64,000 nt of DNA from Erythrobacter insulae (GTDB lineage: Bacteria; Pseudomonadota; Alphaproteobacteria; Sphingomonadales; Sphingomonadaceae). The position numbers and the translations under genes were made by a program. This document shows positions 44,347-53,697 of the stretch, one piece after another (the stretch's first letter is position 1; each line of letters starts with the position of its first letter). The stretch is taken from positions 248,001-312,000 of the forward strand of contig NZ_VHJK01000001.1 in the NCBI RefSeq assembly GCF_007004095.1. The letters run 5' to 3'. The notes under the pieces are model-generated. The model saw only the letters and a list, made by a program, of their open reading frames with translations, was not told where the DNA came from and ran no database searches.

Positions 44347-45095
44347 CCCGCTACGCGCTGACATATGAATTTGATGGCACCCCGTTTCAGGGGCTCCAGC
44401 GGCAAAAGCATGGGCCGAGCGTGCAACAGGCGATGGAGGAGGCGCTGTTCAAGGTGACGGGTGAACAGGTCACAATGCACTCATCCGGGCGCACGGATGC
44501 AGGCGTTCACGCGATCGCGATGGTCAGCCATGTCGATATTGAAAAAGACCTGACCCCGTTCCGCCTGATGGAGGCTGTGAATGCGCATTTGCGGCCCAAT
44601 CCCATTGGTGTGAACCATTGCGAGATTGTGGATGACGACTGGCATTCGCGCTTTTCGTGCATCGGACGCCGGTATCTGTACCGCATCGTAAACCGGCGGG
44701 CACCGCTTGCCTTGGCGAAAAACCGCGTTTGGCAGGTCGCACCGGAGCTGGACGTTGATGCGATGCACCGCGCCGCACAATCGCTGATCGGGCTCCATGA
44801 CTTCACCACGTTCCGGTCTACAATGTGTCAGGCAAAAGATCCCGTAAAGACGTTGGACCGGCTTGATGTTGAACAGGTCGATGGCCTGTTTGGTCCTGAA
44901 ATCCATTGCCGGGTCGCGGCGCGCAGTTTCCTGCATCATCAAGTCAGATCGATGGTTGGTTGCCTGCGACTGGTGGGCCAAGGCACATGGCGCGAAGAGC
45001 AAATTGCCGAAGCCCTGGAAGCGCGCGATCGGCAAGCTTTGGGCCTGAACGCTCCGCCCTATGGGCTCTATTTTGTCGAGGCAATCTATCCATAA
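44343..45095 (+). CDS. truA: tRNA pseudouridine(38-40) synthase
   Basis: Isomerises uridines 38-40 in the anticodon arm. The 250 residues start at ATG 44343, which overlaps the upstream stop. Landmarks are [16 protein letters not shown] near residue 6, the catalytic aspartate in [16 protein letters not shown] near 52, [16 protein letters not shown] near 110, and the C-terminal [20 protein letters not shown] near 205. Length and motifs are normal. The fmt-unknown-truA order points to a translation and tRNA-modification operon. Confidence 0.95.
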   Translation: MTRYALTYEFDGTPFQGLQRQKHGPSVQQAMEEALFKVTGEQVTMHSSGRTDAGVHAIAMVSHVDIEKDLTPFRLMEAVNAHLRPNPIGVNHCEIVDDDWHSRFSCIGRRYLYRIVNRRAPLALAKNRVWQVAPELDVDAMHRAAQSLIGLHDFTTFRSTMCQAKDPVKTLDRLDVEQVDGLFGPEIHCRVAARSFLHHQVRSMVGCLRLVGQGTWREEQIAEALEARDRQALGLNAPPYGLYFVEAIYP

Positions 45096-45190
45096 AACGG
45101 AAAAGCGCGCCGCACTTGACCTAACGTTACCCTAGCAATGCAAGGCGCCGTGCCCTAGCTCGGCGGCAACACAATTTTAGGAGACGGATA

Positions 45191-46306
45191 ATGACCACTA
45201 CCGGCAAACAACTTTTCACCACGCTCACGGCCGATGGCCAGCTCACGCTTGAGGTGAGCGAAGAGAAGTTCCCCGATCCCACCGGCAATCAAGTGCTGGT
45301 CAAAATGGAAGCCGCGCCGATCAACCCATCTGATCTCGCGATCCTGACCAGCGCCGCCGACTTTGAAAATGCCGAATATTCGGAAGGCAAAGTCGTGGCG
45401 CAGATGCCCGAACCGTTCCTTTCCGGCCAGAGAAGCCGCCATGGTCAACGCCTGCCAGCCGGTAACGAAGGCGCAGGCACTGTTGTGGCCACAGGTGACA
45501 GCGACATGGCAAAGGCTCTGATGGGCCAACGTGTCGCCTGCGTACCGGGCAACGCTTTCAGCCAATATGCCATTGCAGACGCGATGATGTGCCTGCCGCT
45601 GGGTGATCACAGCGCCGAAGCAGGCGCATCCAGTTTTGTGAACCCGATGACCGCGCTCGGCTTTGTCGAAACCGCCAAGATGGAAGGCCATGATGCGATC
45701 GTGCATCTCGCGGCGGCATCCAACCTTGGCCAGATGCTCAACAAAATCTGCATCGAAGACGGCATGAAGCTGGTCAATATTGTGCGCCGCCAGGAGCATG
45801 TCGATCTGCTGAAAAGCCAAGGCGCCAAATATGTCGTGAACTCTTCTGACGATGATTACATGAGCAAACTACGCGAAGCGATTGCCGAAACCGGTGCGTT
45901 TCTCGGCTTTGATCCGATTGGCGGCGGTCAGAACACCGATCACGTCCTAAAAGCGATGGAGCAGGTCGCGGTCAAACAGATGAGCGAATATTCGCGCTAT
46001 GGCTCAAACCAAGACAAGAAAATGTATCAATATGGCCGTCTGGATCTCCAGAACCCGACCATTCTAACCCCGTCTTACGGTCTGCAATGGACCGTTTCGG
46101 GTTGGCTACTCACCCCTTTCCTCGCCAAGGCCGGCATGGAAACAGTCGGGAAAATGCGTGCCCGCGTTCAACAGAACCTCGGCACGACCTTTGCCTCAAG
46201 CTACAAAGCGAAAGTCGATCTCGAAGGTATGCTGACCAAGGAAGCGATCACAGATTATCGGCAGATGAAAACGGGCGAGAAATACCTCGTCACGCCTTGG
46301 GGGTAA
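45191..46306 (+). CDS. Zinc-free medium-chain dehydrogenase (quinone reductase/ETR-like)
   Basis: A NAD(P)H-dependent reductase of the MDR superfamily, 371 residues. The catalytic N-terminal domain carries QVLVKMEAAPINPSDLAIL, and GNEGAGTVVATG replaces the zinc-binding GHE motif, so no catalytic zinc is expected. The Rossmann domain begins near residue 165 (IVHLAAASNLGQMLNKIC), where the usual GxGxxG is AAASNLG, a form found in trans-2-enoyl and crotonyl-type reductases. Upstream, TTGACC (45116-45121) overlaps into a TAACGTTA palindrome (45122-45129), a possible regulator site. Substrate unknown. Confidence 0.88.
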   Translation: MTTTGKQLFTTLTADGQLTLEVSEEKFPDPTGNQVLVKMEAAPINPSDLAILTSAADFENAEYSEGKVVAQMPEPFLSGQRSRHGQRLPAGNEGAGTVVATGDSDMAKALMGQRVACVPGNAFSQYAIADAMMCLPLGDHSAEAGASSFVNPMTALGFVETAKMEGHDAIVHLAAASNLGQMLNKICIEDGMKLVNIVRRQEHVDLLKSQGAKYVVNSSDDDYMSKLREAIAETGAFLGFDPIGGGQNTDHVLKAMEQVAVKQMSEYSRYGSNQDKKMYQYGRLDLQNPTILTPSYGLQWTVSGWLLTPFLAKAGMETVGKMRARVQQNLGTTFASSYKAKVDLEGMLTKEAITDYRQMKTGEKYLVTPWG

Positions 46307-46383
46307 TTGACATGAGTGTTCGCAGGCGATCTTTGATCGCGATAGCGAGGATGTGGCGCGCCGGACGGCGTGCGTAGGGAAAA

Positions 46384-47370
46384 CTACCTTCTATCAAACT
46401 CTGATTGGATCGCGGCGGGATCGGAAATTCCCGCCGCGATCAACAATTGCAACAATATGCGCGCCTTTGCCGGATTGAGCGCGCGCGCAGCGACAAAGCC
46501 GTTTGCGTCATCCTCTGGCTCGCGATCGACCAGACCTTCGCCCAGACGGCTCGCCCGGACAACGCGAAGCCCGCCTTGGGCGAGCCTTATCAAACGCTCG
46601 CGAACGCTATCGGGCATATTGCCCTCCCCCACACCGCACACGATGATCCCGCGCGTCTCTGTTGTCACCAACCGGTCGACATATTCAGGCGTGATGCCAG
46701 CATGGATGAACAGCACCGGGACATCGGGCAGGTCAGCACTGAAATCGAATCGCGCGGTTTCGTCCATTCTCCACGGCGCGCCAAACCAATCGAGTGCGCT
46801 TGGCGTGACAAGTCCGACCGCATCGCGCGGAAATCCTGCAAAAGCATCGGTGCCGCGCGTGCGATTTTTGCGAATATCGCGCGCCGCAAACACCCGGTCC
46901 CCCATCACAACGAGCACACCGCGGCCCGCCGCGTCGGGATCGCTTGCGACCCGCATGGCATTCGCAAAATTGCGCAAACCATCATATCCCACAGCCGTAG
47001 CCGGACGCATCGCGCCAACCAGCACCACAGGTTTGCTCGTAGGCAGCGTCACATCGAGCACAAATGCGGTTTCCTCGACCGTGTCGGTGCCGTGAGTGAT
47101 GATGATTCCATCGCATACCGGATCACCAATTGCCGTTACCGCTGCCCGGTGCAGATCGCGCCAGATGGCAGGCGTCATGTTTTCCGAACCGATATTGGCG
47201 ATTTGTTTGCCGGTCAGATTGGCCGGAATCCCCAATTCTTCGATTCGAGCCAGAAAATCATCAATGCCGATTTGTCCGGGCCGATAATCGTGCCGCGTCG
47301 CCGAATCGGCGGAGCCCGCAATGGTGCCGCCAGTGGCCAGAACGAGGAGATTTGGGTTGCTCATATGCAC
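46384..47370 (-). CDS. L-asparaginase (bacterial type II fold)
   Basis: Hydrolyses L-asparagine to aspartate and ammonia. The 328 residues lack a signal peptide and start MHMSNPNLLVLATGGTIAGS. The first catalytic threonine is in ATGGTIAGS and the second in IITHGTDTVEETAF near 92, with lysine in LVGAMRPATAVGYDG near 117 region. Family members range from housekeeping cytoplasmic enzymes to periplasmic high-affinity ones; absence of a signal suggests the former. ATG 47364 is an alternative start. Divergent from tRNA-Val, with 103 bp between. Confidence 0.92.
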   Translation of the reverse strand: MHMSNPNLLVLATGGTIAGSADSATRHDYRPGQIGIDDFLARIEELGIPANLTGKQIANIGSENMTPAIWRDLHRAAVTAIGDPVCDGIIITHGTDTVEETAFVLDVTLPTSKPVVLVGAMRPATAVGYDGLRNFANAMRVASDPDAAGRGVLVVMGDRVFAARDIRKNRTRGTDAFAGFPRDAVGLVTPSALDWFGAPWRMDETARFDFSADLPDVPVLFIHAGITPEYVDRLVTTETRGIIVCGVGEGNMPDSVRERLIRLAQGGLRVVRASRLGEGLVDREPEDDANGFVAARALNPAKARILLQLLIAAGISDPAAIQSEFDRR

Positions 47371-47473
47371 CGCCTTTACCCACGAAGTGCATTTTCCACC
47401 ACATCAGCGATTGATTTTGCACTTTTTGCCGCTAGATAGCGCTCTCTCGCTTGATTATAAGCGACTCAACGTG

Positions 47474-47549
47474 GGGCGATTAGCTCAGTTGGTAGAGCAT
47501 CTCGTTTACACCGAGAGGGTCGGCAGTTCGAGCCTGTCATCGCCCACCA
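47474..47549 (+). tRNA. tRNA-Val (anticodon UAC)
   Basis: A 76-base cloverleaf with encoded CCA. The acceptor stem pairs GGGCGAT (47474-47480) with ATCGCCC (47539-47545). The anticodon stem is TCTCG/CGAGA around the loop TTTACAC, giving anticodon TAC, and the T-arm has GTTCGAG. Reads GUA valine codons. Confidence 0.97.
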
Positions 47550-47571
47550 CGTTTCCTGACATCGCAATGGA

Positions 47572-48168
47572 TCAATCACCGCCTTCGGGCGTCAATGCTT
47601 CCCTGATCGCGGCGATGGCTTCTTCTGAATCCCATTCATAACCGCCCGCGACCCGCAGCAATTCCTTGCCTTCGGCATCGAACAGAATCGTAACCGGCAT
47701 TAAGCCTTCTTCATTCAGGGCCTGATTAAGCTGTGCGTCCGGATCCAGCCATTGTTCCAGATTGGCAAAGTCGCGGCTTGCGAAAAACGGCGCGACCACT
47801 TCTGCGCCGCGCACATCCTGACTTATGGTGAGAACTTTAACCTCGCCTTCAAGCTCGCTGGCCAATGCATTCAGCGTCGGCATTTCGATCACGCATGGCG
47901 CGCACCATGTCGCCCATAGATTAAGCAGCACCGGCGTGCCTTTTAAGTCGGCGAGGCTCAATTGTGCGCCATCGGGGTCCATAACGGTAAGCGGCGGAAG
48001 CTGGGTCCCGGCTTTAAAGCGCACAATTTGTCCGGGCAAAGCCGGGGGCGGCGGGGTGTAGCTCGGGCCAATCGTGTCCTCAGCCCGTTGCGTCGCTGTC
48101 TCGCTCGCACTATCGCACGCAGCAAGAGTAAACGCCGACGCGGCAAGAATGAGCAAAGACCGGATCAT
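47572..48168 (-). CDS. TlpA-family thioredoxin-like lipoprotein
   Basis: A 198-residue periplasmic thiol-disulfide protein. The start at 48168 is set by GGAGG eight bases upstream and a lipoprotein signal ([18 protein letters not shown], Cys18). A Pro-rich linker precedes a thioredoxin fold (~55-195): [15 protein letters not shown] carries the CxxC near residues 85-88, and [16 protein letters not shown] has the cis-proline. Such proteins reduce or isomerise cysteines during cytochrome c maturation or envelope repair. Its ATG shares CATG with argH, so the two promoters lie inside each other's coding region. Confidence 0.92.
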   Translation of the reverse strand: MIRSLLILAASAFTLAACDSASETATQRAEDTIGPSYTPPPPALPGQIVRFKAGTQLPPLTVMDPDGAQLSLADLKGTPVLLNLWATWCAPCVIEMPTLNALASELEGEVKVLTISQDVRGAEVVAPFFASRDFANLEQWLDPDAQLNQALNEEGLMPVTILFDAEGKELLRVAGGYEWDSEEAIAAIREALTPEGGD

Positions 48169-49582
48169 GAGCGACACCTCCAACACGACCAGCCCGCAAT
48201 CCAACACCATGTGGGGCGGCCGGTTCGCAGAAGGGCCTAGCGCGATCATGCGCGAAATCAATGCCTCGATCCCGTTCGATAAAGCGCTCTGGCGTCAGGA
48301 TATCGCCGGAAGCCTCGCTCATGCGGCGATGCTGGCGAAACAAGGCATAGTGAGCGATGCCGACGCCAAAACGATCCAGGACGGTCTTGCTCAGGTTGCG
48401 GCAGAATATGAGAAAGATGGCGTGCCGGAGGACTGGGACCTCGAAGACATTCATATGACCACCGAGGCCCGACTGGCCGAGATTGTTGGCCCTGTCGCAG
48501 GACGCCTTCACACCGCGCGCAGCCGCAACGATCAGGTAGCGACAGATTTCCGGCTTTGGGTGCGCGAGGCGCTTGATGATATGGACGCAGGACTTGCCGC
48601 ATTGCAGCGCGCGCTGGTCACCCGTGCGCAAGAACATGCCGAAACCATCATGCCCGGCTTTACCCATCTGCAAACCGCTCAGCCGGTGACCCTTGGTCAC
48701 CATCTGCTGGCCTATTACGAAATGATCCGCCGCGACCGTTCGCGCATTGCCGATGCGCGCATACGGCTTAATGAAAGCCCGCTGGGCAGCGCAGCTCTGG
48801 CGGGCACAGGCTTTCCGATTGACCGCGATATGACAGCAGAGGCGCTGGGCTTTGACCGGCCAACCGCCAATTCGCTCGATGCGGTATCGGACCGTGATTT
48901 TGCGCTCGATTACCTTTACGCGGCCAGCACCTGCGCGCTGCATCTCTCGCGGCTCGCCGAGGAAATGATTATCTGGGCCAGCCAGCCTTATGGTTTTGTG
49001 CGCATGCCCGATACGCTGTCCACTGGCAGCTCTATCATGCCGCAAAAGAAAAACCCCGATGCCGCCGAGCTGGTGCGCGGCCATGCGGGGCGTGTGATCG
49101 GATGCCAAACCGCTTTGATGATCACGATGAAGGGCCTGCCGCTGGCCTATTCCAAGGATATGCAGGACGATAAGCCGCCGGTCTTCGAGGCCGCGGGCCT
49201 GATGGCGCTCAGCATCGCGGCAATGACCGGCATGGTTGCAGACAGCACGTTTAAGACCGACCGAATGCGCGAAGCCGCCGAGCTTGGCTATGCCACGGCA
49301 ACCGATCTGGCCGATTGGCTGGTGACCGCAGCGGATATTCCATTCCGAGAGGCGCATCACATCACCGGTGCAGCTGTAAAACTGGCCGAATCGCGCGGCG
49401 TTGCGCTCGACGAATTGCCTTTGCGCGACCTCACAGCCATTGATGCGCGCATTGATGCGCGGGTGTTCGACGCGCTCAGCGTCGATGCTTCGGTTGCGGC
49501 GCGATCAAGTTATGGCGGAACCGCTCCCGCTCAGGTACGTAACCAAGTGAAGCGTGCGCGCGAACAGTTGGGTATGGATTGA
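48167..49582 (+). CDS. argH: Argininosuccinate lyase
   Basis: Splits argininosuccinate into arginine and fumarate, the last step of arginine synthesis. The 471 residues have the N-terminal [29 protein letters not shown] near residue 108, [20 protein letters not shown] near 158, and the fumarase-superfamily signature [20 protein letters not shown] near 275. ATG 48167 overlaps the divergent tlpA start; ATG 48209 before WGGRF is a possible later start. It leads an operon with a small lipoprotein and lysA. Confidence 0.96.
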   Translation: MSDTSNTTSPQSNTMWGGRFAEGPSAIMREINASIPFDKALWRQDIAGSLAHAAMLAKQGIVSDADAKTIQDGLAQVAAEYEKDGVPEDWDLEDIHMTTEARLAEIVGPVAGRLHTARSRNDQVATDFRLWVREALDDMDAGLAALQRALVTRAQEHAETIMPGFTHLQTAQPVTLGHHLLAYYEMIRRDRSRIADARIRLNESPLGSAALAGTGFPIDRDMTAEALGFDRPTANSLDAVSDRDFALDYLYAASTCALHLSRLAEEMIIWASQPYGFVRMPDTLSTGSSIMPQKKNPDAAELVRGHAGRVIGCQTALMITMKGLPLAYSKDMQDDKPPVFEAAGLMALSIAAMTGMVADSTFKTDRMREAAELGYATATDLADWLVTAADIPFREAHHITGAAVKLAESRGVALDELPLRDLTAIDARIDARVFDALSVDASVAARSSYGGTAPAQVRNQVKRAREQLGMD

Positions 49583-49824
49583 TGATGATACGGATTGTTC
49601 TAAGTCTGGGATTGGGCGTCACGCTGGCCGCTTGCGGTACCCGCGCGCCGCTTGCGGCGCCTGAAGGCGCAAGCCTGCCCCCCGCCCCCTATGGCGCGGC
49701 TGCGCAGCCGACAACCGATGAACTTCTCAAACTCGACACGCTGGCTGCGCCCGAGCGCAGTGTGGAATTGCGCCGCAGATCCGAGGATCGCGGCGATGAC
49801 CCCTTTGACCTTCCTCCGGAATAA
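49582..49824 (+). CDS. lptM: Small lipoprotein, LptM (YifL)-like
   Basis: Eighty residues. The lipoprotein signal [20 protein letters not shown] puts the acylated cysteine at about 18. After it comes RAPLAAPEGASLPP, close to the CGxKGPLxxP pattern of LptM, which helps the LptD/LptE lipopolysaccharide translocon form its disulfides. The rest is polar and disordered. Position supports it: a small lipoprotein gene lies between argH and lysA in many alphaproteobacteria. The ATG overlaps the argH stop by one base (TGATG). The KG of the motif is RA here, so the name is probable, not certain. Confidence 0.7.
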   Translation: MMIRIVLSLGLGVTLAACGTRAPLAAPEGASLPPAPYGAAAQPTTDELLKLDTLAAPERSVELRRRSEDRGDDPFDLPPE

Positions 49825-49836
49825 GCACAAAAGCTG

Positions 49837-51096
49837 ATGGATCATTTCGCAATCAAGAACGGCGTGATGCACGCCGAAGATGTACCGCTGCCGCGTATCG
49901 CGGAAGCTGTCGGCACGCCCGTCTATGTCTATTCGCGCGCCACACTGGAGCGCCATGCCCGCGTTTTTCGCGAAGCGCTCGGCGATGTGCCTGACAAACT
50001 GATCGCCTTTGCGGTAAAGGCCAACCCGAACCTTTCGGTGCTCAAAGTCCTGCAAAAACAGGGTTACGGCGCAGATTGCGTATCTGTTGGCGAAATGCGC
50101 CGCGCGCTGGCCGCCGGTATTGCCCCGGAAAAAATAGTCTTCTCCGGGGTTGGTAAAACCGCCGCAGAACTCGCCGCGGGGCTGGAGGCAGGCATTGGCC
50201 AGTTCAACATTGAAAGCGAAGAGGAAGGGCTGGAGCTCGCCGAGATCGCTGCGGAGATGGGCCTCACCGCGCAATGCGCGCTGCGGATCAATCCCGATGT
50301 TGATGCAGGCACGCATGACAAGATTTCAACTGGCAAAGCCGACAACAAATTTGGCGTACCCATCGATCAGGCCGGGCAGATTTTCGGCAAACTCGCCGCC
50401 AAGCCAAGCGTGAACCTGCGCGGTGTCGCAGTGCATATCGGCAGCCAGTTGGCAGAGATTGCCCCGCTGGAAAATGCGTTTGAAAAATTGGGCGCGCTGG
50501 TAAAATCGCTTCGCGGAGCGGGTCACACCATCACGCATGTCGATCTGGGCGGCGGTCTTGGTGTGCCCTATCGCAAAGGCGAAGTGCTACCCGCCCCGGC
50601 CGAATATGGCGCGATGGTAGCGCGAGTGACAAAAGATTGGGGCGTATCGCTGATCTTTGAACCGGGACGCGTGATCGCGGGCAATGCGGGCGTTTTGTTG
50701 ACCCGCGTGGTGCGGGTGAAACGCGGGCTCAATCACCCCTTTGTGATTGTCGATGCGGCGATGAACGATCTGGCCCGGCCCGCGCTTTACGGAGCGTATC
50801 ACCATTTTGAGGCGGTTGAGCCAAGCGGCGCTGATATGACCGCCAATATTGTCGGCCCGATTTGCGAAACCGGCGATACGTTTGCGATGGGCCGCGAATG
50901 TGACGCGCTGCAAAGCGGCGATCTTGCGGTCTTTCGCACTGCGGGCGCCTATGGCGCGACGATGGCATCAAGTTATAATTCGCGCGGTTTCGTTGCCGAA
51001 GTGCTGGTCGATGGCGATGCCTTTGCGGTTGTTGCAGACCGTATTGACGCTGGTTCAATTATGGACGCAGAGCGGGTGCCGGACTGGCTGGCATGA
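49837..51096 (+). CDS. lysA: Diaminopimelate decarboxylase
   Basis: Decarboxylates meso-diaminopimelate to lysine with PLP. The 419 residues are of fold type III: the PLP lysine is in IAFAVKANPNLSVLKVL near residue 60, GYGADCVSVGEMRRAL and NKFGVP follow, the phosphate-binding GGGLGVPYR is near 235, and ICETGDTFAMGRE near 347 supplies the cysteine of the partner site. It lies 12 bp after the small lipoprotein gene and its stop overlaps the start of the siroheme gene. Confidence 0.96.
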   Translation: MDHFAIKNGVMHAEDVPLPRIAEAVGTPVYVYSRATLERHARVFREALGDVPDKLIAFAVKANPNLSVLKVLQKQGYGADCVSVGEMRRALAAGIAPEKIVFSGVGKTAAELAAGLEAGIGQFNIESEEEGLELAEIAAEMGLTAQCALRINPDVDAGTHDKISTGKADNKFGVPIDQAGQIFGKLAAKPSVNLRGVAVHIGSQLAEIAPLENAFEKLGALVKSLRGAGHTITHVDLGGGLGVPYRKGEVLPAPAEYGAMVARVTKDWGVSLIFEPGRVIAGNAGVLLTRVVRVKRGLNHPFVIVDAAMNDLARPALYGAYHHFEAVEPSGADMTANIVGPICETGDTFAMGRECDALQSGDLAVFRTAGAYGATMASSYNSRGFVAEVLVDGDAFAVVADRIDAGSIMDAERVPDWLA

Positions 51097-51950
51097 CACC
51101 GGGCAGCCCAGAATTGGGAAGCCTGCCGCTGTTCCACCAGATCGCCGGAAGTCAGATTCTGGTTTTGGGCGAAGGCGAGGCTGCTGAACCCAAACGGCGG
51201 TTGGTTGCGCGCGCGGGCGGCGTGATTGTCGATGATGTGCAGCGCGCCATCGATGAAGGCGTGCGGATCGCCTTCATTGCCTATGATGATCCCAAAGCGT
51301 GCGAAGTGGCCGCCATTAACCTGCGGTGCGCTGGTATGCTGGTGAACGTGGTTGATCGCCCGGAGCTGTGCGATTTCACCACGCCGAGCATTCTGGACCG
51401 CAATCCGTTATTAATCGCAGTCGGGACAGGCGGAGCGTCGGCGGGGCTCGCCAAGCATATCCGGCTTCGTCTGGAGCGGATTTTACCCGATACTCTTGGT
51501 AAGCTGGCAAACGCTCTGTTTGCTGCGCGCCCGGCCCTGCGTAAGAATTATCCCGCAGGCTCCGATCGGCGCAAAGCGTTGGATCACGCGCTGGGTGAAG
51601 GCGGGGTGCTCGATCCGCTCGACCCGAATGCCCATGCAAAAGTGCAGGAATGGGCGGCGCATTGCGCACCAAAACCTTCAGCGCGAACAGCCGAATTTGT
51701 CCTTTCAAGCGCCGATCCCGATGATCTGACAATCAAACAGGCACGGCTTCTGGGAGAGGCCGATGCCGTATGCGCAGATGGAGATGTACCGTCAGCGATC
51801 CTGGCCAGAGCCCGCGCCGACGCCGAGCGGTTCCAATGTCCTGGTACCGCCTGCGCAAAAGCACGCAAAGAAGGCACCCTGCCCGCCTGTCTCAAGAATC
51901 AATCCACTGCACAGCTCACCGTAATCCTGCGATATCATCCCGCAGCCTAA
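51093..51950 (+). CDS. Precorrin-2 dehydrogenase/ferrochelatase (CysG N-terminal part) with a relict methyltransferase start
   Basis: Catalyses the last steps of siroheme synthesis, oxidising precorrin-2 and probably inserting iron. Residues ~10-190 are the CysG N-terminal unit: LPLFHQIAGSQILVLGEGEA (NAD site), TPSILDRNPLLIAVGTGGAS, and the helical dimer region. From residue 200 to about 248 the sequence resembles the opening of the SUMT methyltransferase domain (VLSSADPDDLTIKQARLL, then ADAVCADGDVPSAILARARA) but the chain ends ~35 residues later, so about 200 residues of that domain are missing. The usual GxGPGDP loop is SSADPDD, so AdoMet binding is unlikely. Methylation must be done by another gene. 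Its ATG overlaps the lysA stop. Confidence 0.85.
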   Translation: MTPGSPELGSLPLFHQIAGSQILVLGEGEAAEPKRRLVARAGGVIVDDVQRAIDEGVRIAFIAYDDPKACEVAAINLRCAGMLVNVVDRPELCDFTTPSILDRNPLLIAVGTGGASAGLAKHIRLRLERILPDTLGKLANALFAARPALRKNYPAGSDRRKALDHALGEGGVLDPLDPNAHAKVQEWAAHCAPKPSARTAEFVLSSADPDDLTIKQARLLGEADAVCADGDVPSAILARARADAERFQCPGTACAKARKEGTLPACLKNQSTAQLTVILRYHPAA

Positions 51951-51979
51951 AGGGCCGCACGACGGCGGCGGGCAGCCGA

Positions 51980-52984
51980 TCAGGCAGCATGCGCAAGCGG
52001 AATTTCGACCTCGGCAAAATAACGCGCCATCGCTTCGACTGACTTGTCACTTAGCGCGATGAAGGCGCGGCGTTTATCCGCAGGGTCCGCGATCCGCTCA
52101 AACACGCCGGTATCCACCAATTGTTTGATCCACCGCAGCGCAGTTGTCGCTGGCACTCCCGCTGCGATACACAAGGACGTGACGCAGACCCGGCTCTGCT
52201 CGGCATGGGCCGCAGTCAGATCAAGCAACATATCCCACGCAGGGTCGGCAAAAAGCTCCGCATCGAAAAACCGCGTGCGCGCCTGACGGCTGGCGATGAT
52301 TTGCCGGATCAGGGCCGGATTGGGGAGCGGCAAACGGCCACCACCAAAGCCCGCAATCGGGCGATCATCCTTGCCGCGATAATCTTGCTTAAATTCGTTC
52401 ATGTGCGACGGCGCGCTATCATCGATGAGCGAAATGCGGTCCAGCTGCTGAGCAATCGAATCCACTTGCTGGGACAGGCGCAGCAACGCAATCCGATCTT
52501 CTTCACCCATCTCGCGCAAGCGCGCATTCGACACATTGGCCAGCACTCTGCCAACCGCAACGACCCGTTCCGCCCGGCTGGGCTGAACCAGAATCTGCGG
52601 ATCTGACTGATCTAGCGCAGCAAACACATCATCAAGCGCATCGAGCGATGTCGATACAATCAAATGCGCGCCGGCGCGGGCAATGCGCATGTCCAGCCGC
52701 GCCAAAGCCGCCATTCCTGCAGGATCCATGACCGGACAATCGACCATCACCACATCGCCCAGCAATGTAATCGGACCGTCAAGCAGGACCGCAATCTCCC
52801 CGCCATCCAGCGTTCGAAAGCCTGCACCCGTCAAATCCTGCGCGATTTCACTACGCATATTCGGCCGATCTGCGAAAATCGCAACGCGCGCTGGCAATCC
52901 GGCAGCGTCGCAGGCCATGTCGTCAGCCGTGTCGCCAGCCGTCTCATAGCCGAAATCACCGGTTGTATATGTAGCCTGACCCAT
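51980..52984 (-). CDS. MarR-type winged-helix protein fused to a degenerate receiver domain
   Basis: 334 residues from ATG 52984, with GGAGG seven bases upstream. The N-terminal ~35-150 resembles a CheY receiver: RVAIFADRPNMRSEIAQDLT and VVMVDCPVMD, where the aspartate at the phosphorylation position is kept, but the conserved lysine near the end is replaced (ILVQPS in place of KP), so signalling by phosphorylation is doubtful. A coiled linker (~165-200) follows. The C-terminal ~225-330 is a MarR-like winged helix: CVTSLCIAAGVPATTALRWI and the wing DPADKRRAFIALSDKS. It is convergent with the siroheme gene and divergent from the sigma factor gene. The signal sensed is unknown. Confidence 0.8.
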   Translation of the reverse strand: MGQATYTTGDFGYETAGDTADDMACDAAGLPARVAIFADRPNMRSEIAQDLTGAGFRTLDGGEIAVLLDGPITLLGDVVMVDCPVMDPAGMAALARLDMRIARAGAHLIVSTSLDALDDVFAALDQSDPQILVQPSRAERVVAVGRVLANVSNARLREMGEEDRIALLRLSQQVDSIAQQLDRISLIDDSAPSHMNEFKQDYRGKDDRPIAGFGGGRLPLPNPALIRQIIASRQARTRFFDAELFADPAWDMLLDLTAAHAEQSRVCVTSLCIAAGVPATTALRWIKQLVDTGVFERIADPADKRRAFIALSDKSVEAMARYFAEVEIPLAHAA

Positions 52985-53112
52985 CGAATCGCCTCCGTTA
53001 AGAACGGAACGAGAGTAGAACAAATCAAGATCAGGTCAAGATTTTAGCGCAATCTTCGGGTTCTGCGCCGGGCAATTGAACCATTTGGCGCTATGGTCAG
53101 ACTACCAATGTA

Positions 53113-53697
53113 ATGACCGATCAAAACCCTCTTTCAACGCCGAATTCCGGTGTCTTGTTCGACGAACTTCTCGTCGTGATGGTACAGCAGGGGGAGCGCG
53201 CTGCGCTTGATCGTCTTCATGCACGTTGGAATGCGCGCCTTATCCGTGCGGCGTACCGATATACTGGCGATGCCGATCTAGCGCGCGATCTGGCTCAGGA
53301 ATGCTGGATCGGCATTTGGCGCGGGCTTGCCCAGCTGCGTGAACCGGCCCGCTTTCGCAGCTATGCTTTTGCAATTCTGCACCGGCGCGGGGCGACGCAT
53401 TTGCGCGCCAAGATCCGGGATCGCGATCACATGGCGAACCCTCCGGCCGCCGAACACATTGGCCAAGGCACAGGCACCGCGCAGCAGGATGAAGCGATCG
53501 CGCTGAACCAAGCCTTTGCAAAATTGCCACCGGATCAGCGGCTGGCGGCTCATCTGCATTTTATTGAAGGGCTCACGCTCAAAGAAATCGCCGACGTGCA
53601 ATCCATCCCGACAGGCACCGCCAAAAGCCGCCTGTTCCACGCCCGCCGCAAATTGAAAGCGGCGCTCGACCCCAGCTTAAACCAAGGAGACGTATGA
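53113..53697 (+). CDS. RNA polymerase sigma factor, ECF-like
   Basis: A 194-residue sigma-70-family protein. Region 2 spans ~25-95 (DLARDLAQECWIGIWRGLAQ is region 2.2-2.3 and RFRSYAFAILHRR region 2.4); region 4 spans ~130-190 (LPPDQRLAAHLHFIEGLTLK, then IPTGTAKSRLFHARRKLKAA). The linker between them is long for an ECF factor. No anti-sigma or zinc-binding HxxxCxxC protein is visible; instead the overlapping next gene encodes a DUF6768 membrane protein that may take that role. The ATG of that gene overlaps the sigma stop, so amounts of the two are coupled. Confidence 0.9.
   Translation: MTDQNPLSTPNSGVLFDELLVVMVQQGERAALDRLHARWNARLIRAAYRYTGDADLARDLAQECWIGIWRGLAQLREPARFRSYAFAILHRRGATHLRAKIRDRDHMANPPAAEHIGQGTGTAQQDEAIALNQAFAKLPPDQRLAAHLHFIEGLTLKEIADVQSIPTGTAKSRLFHARRKLKAALDPSLNQGDV

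Noticed and set aside
45116..45129. MerR-type promoter before the medium-chain dehydrogenase
   Set aside because: A TTGACC and a TAACGTTA palindrome are present, but no -10 box at 19-20 bp spacing and no regulator gene nearby.
46312..46377. 21-residue arginine-rich peptide after the dehydrogenase
   Set aside because: No convincing ribosome-binding site, no known family, and too short to support.
48110..49360. Minus-strand open frame of 416 codons
   Set aside because: Antisense to argH; no recognisable domain.
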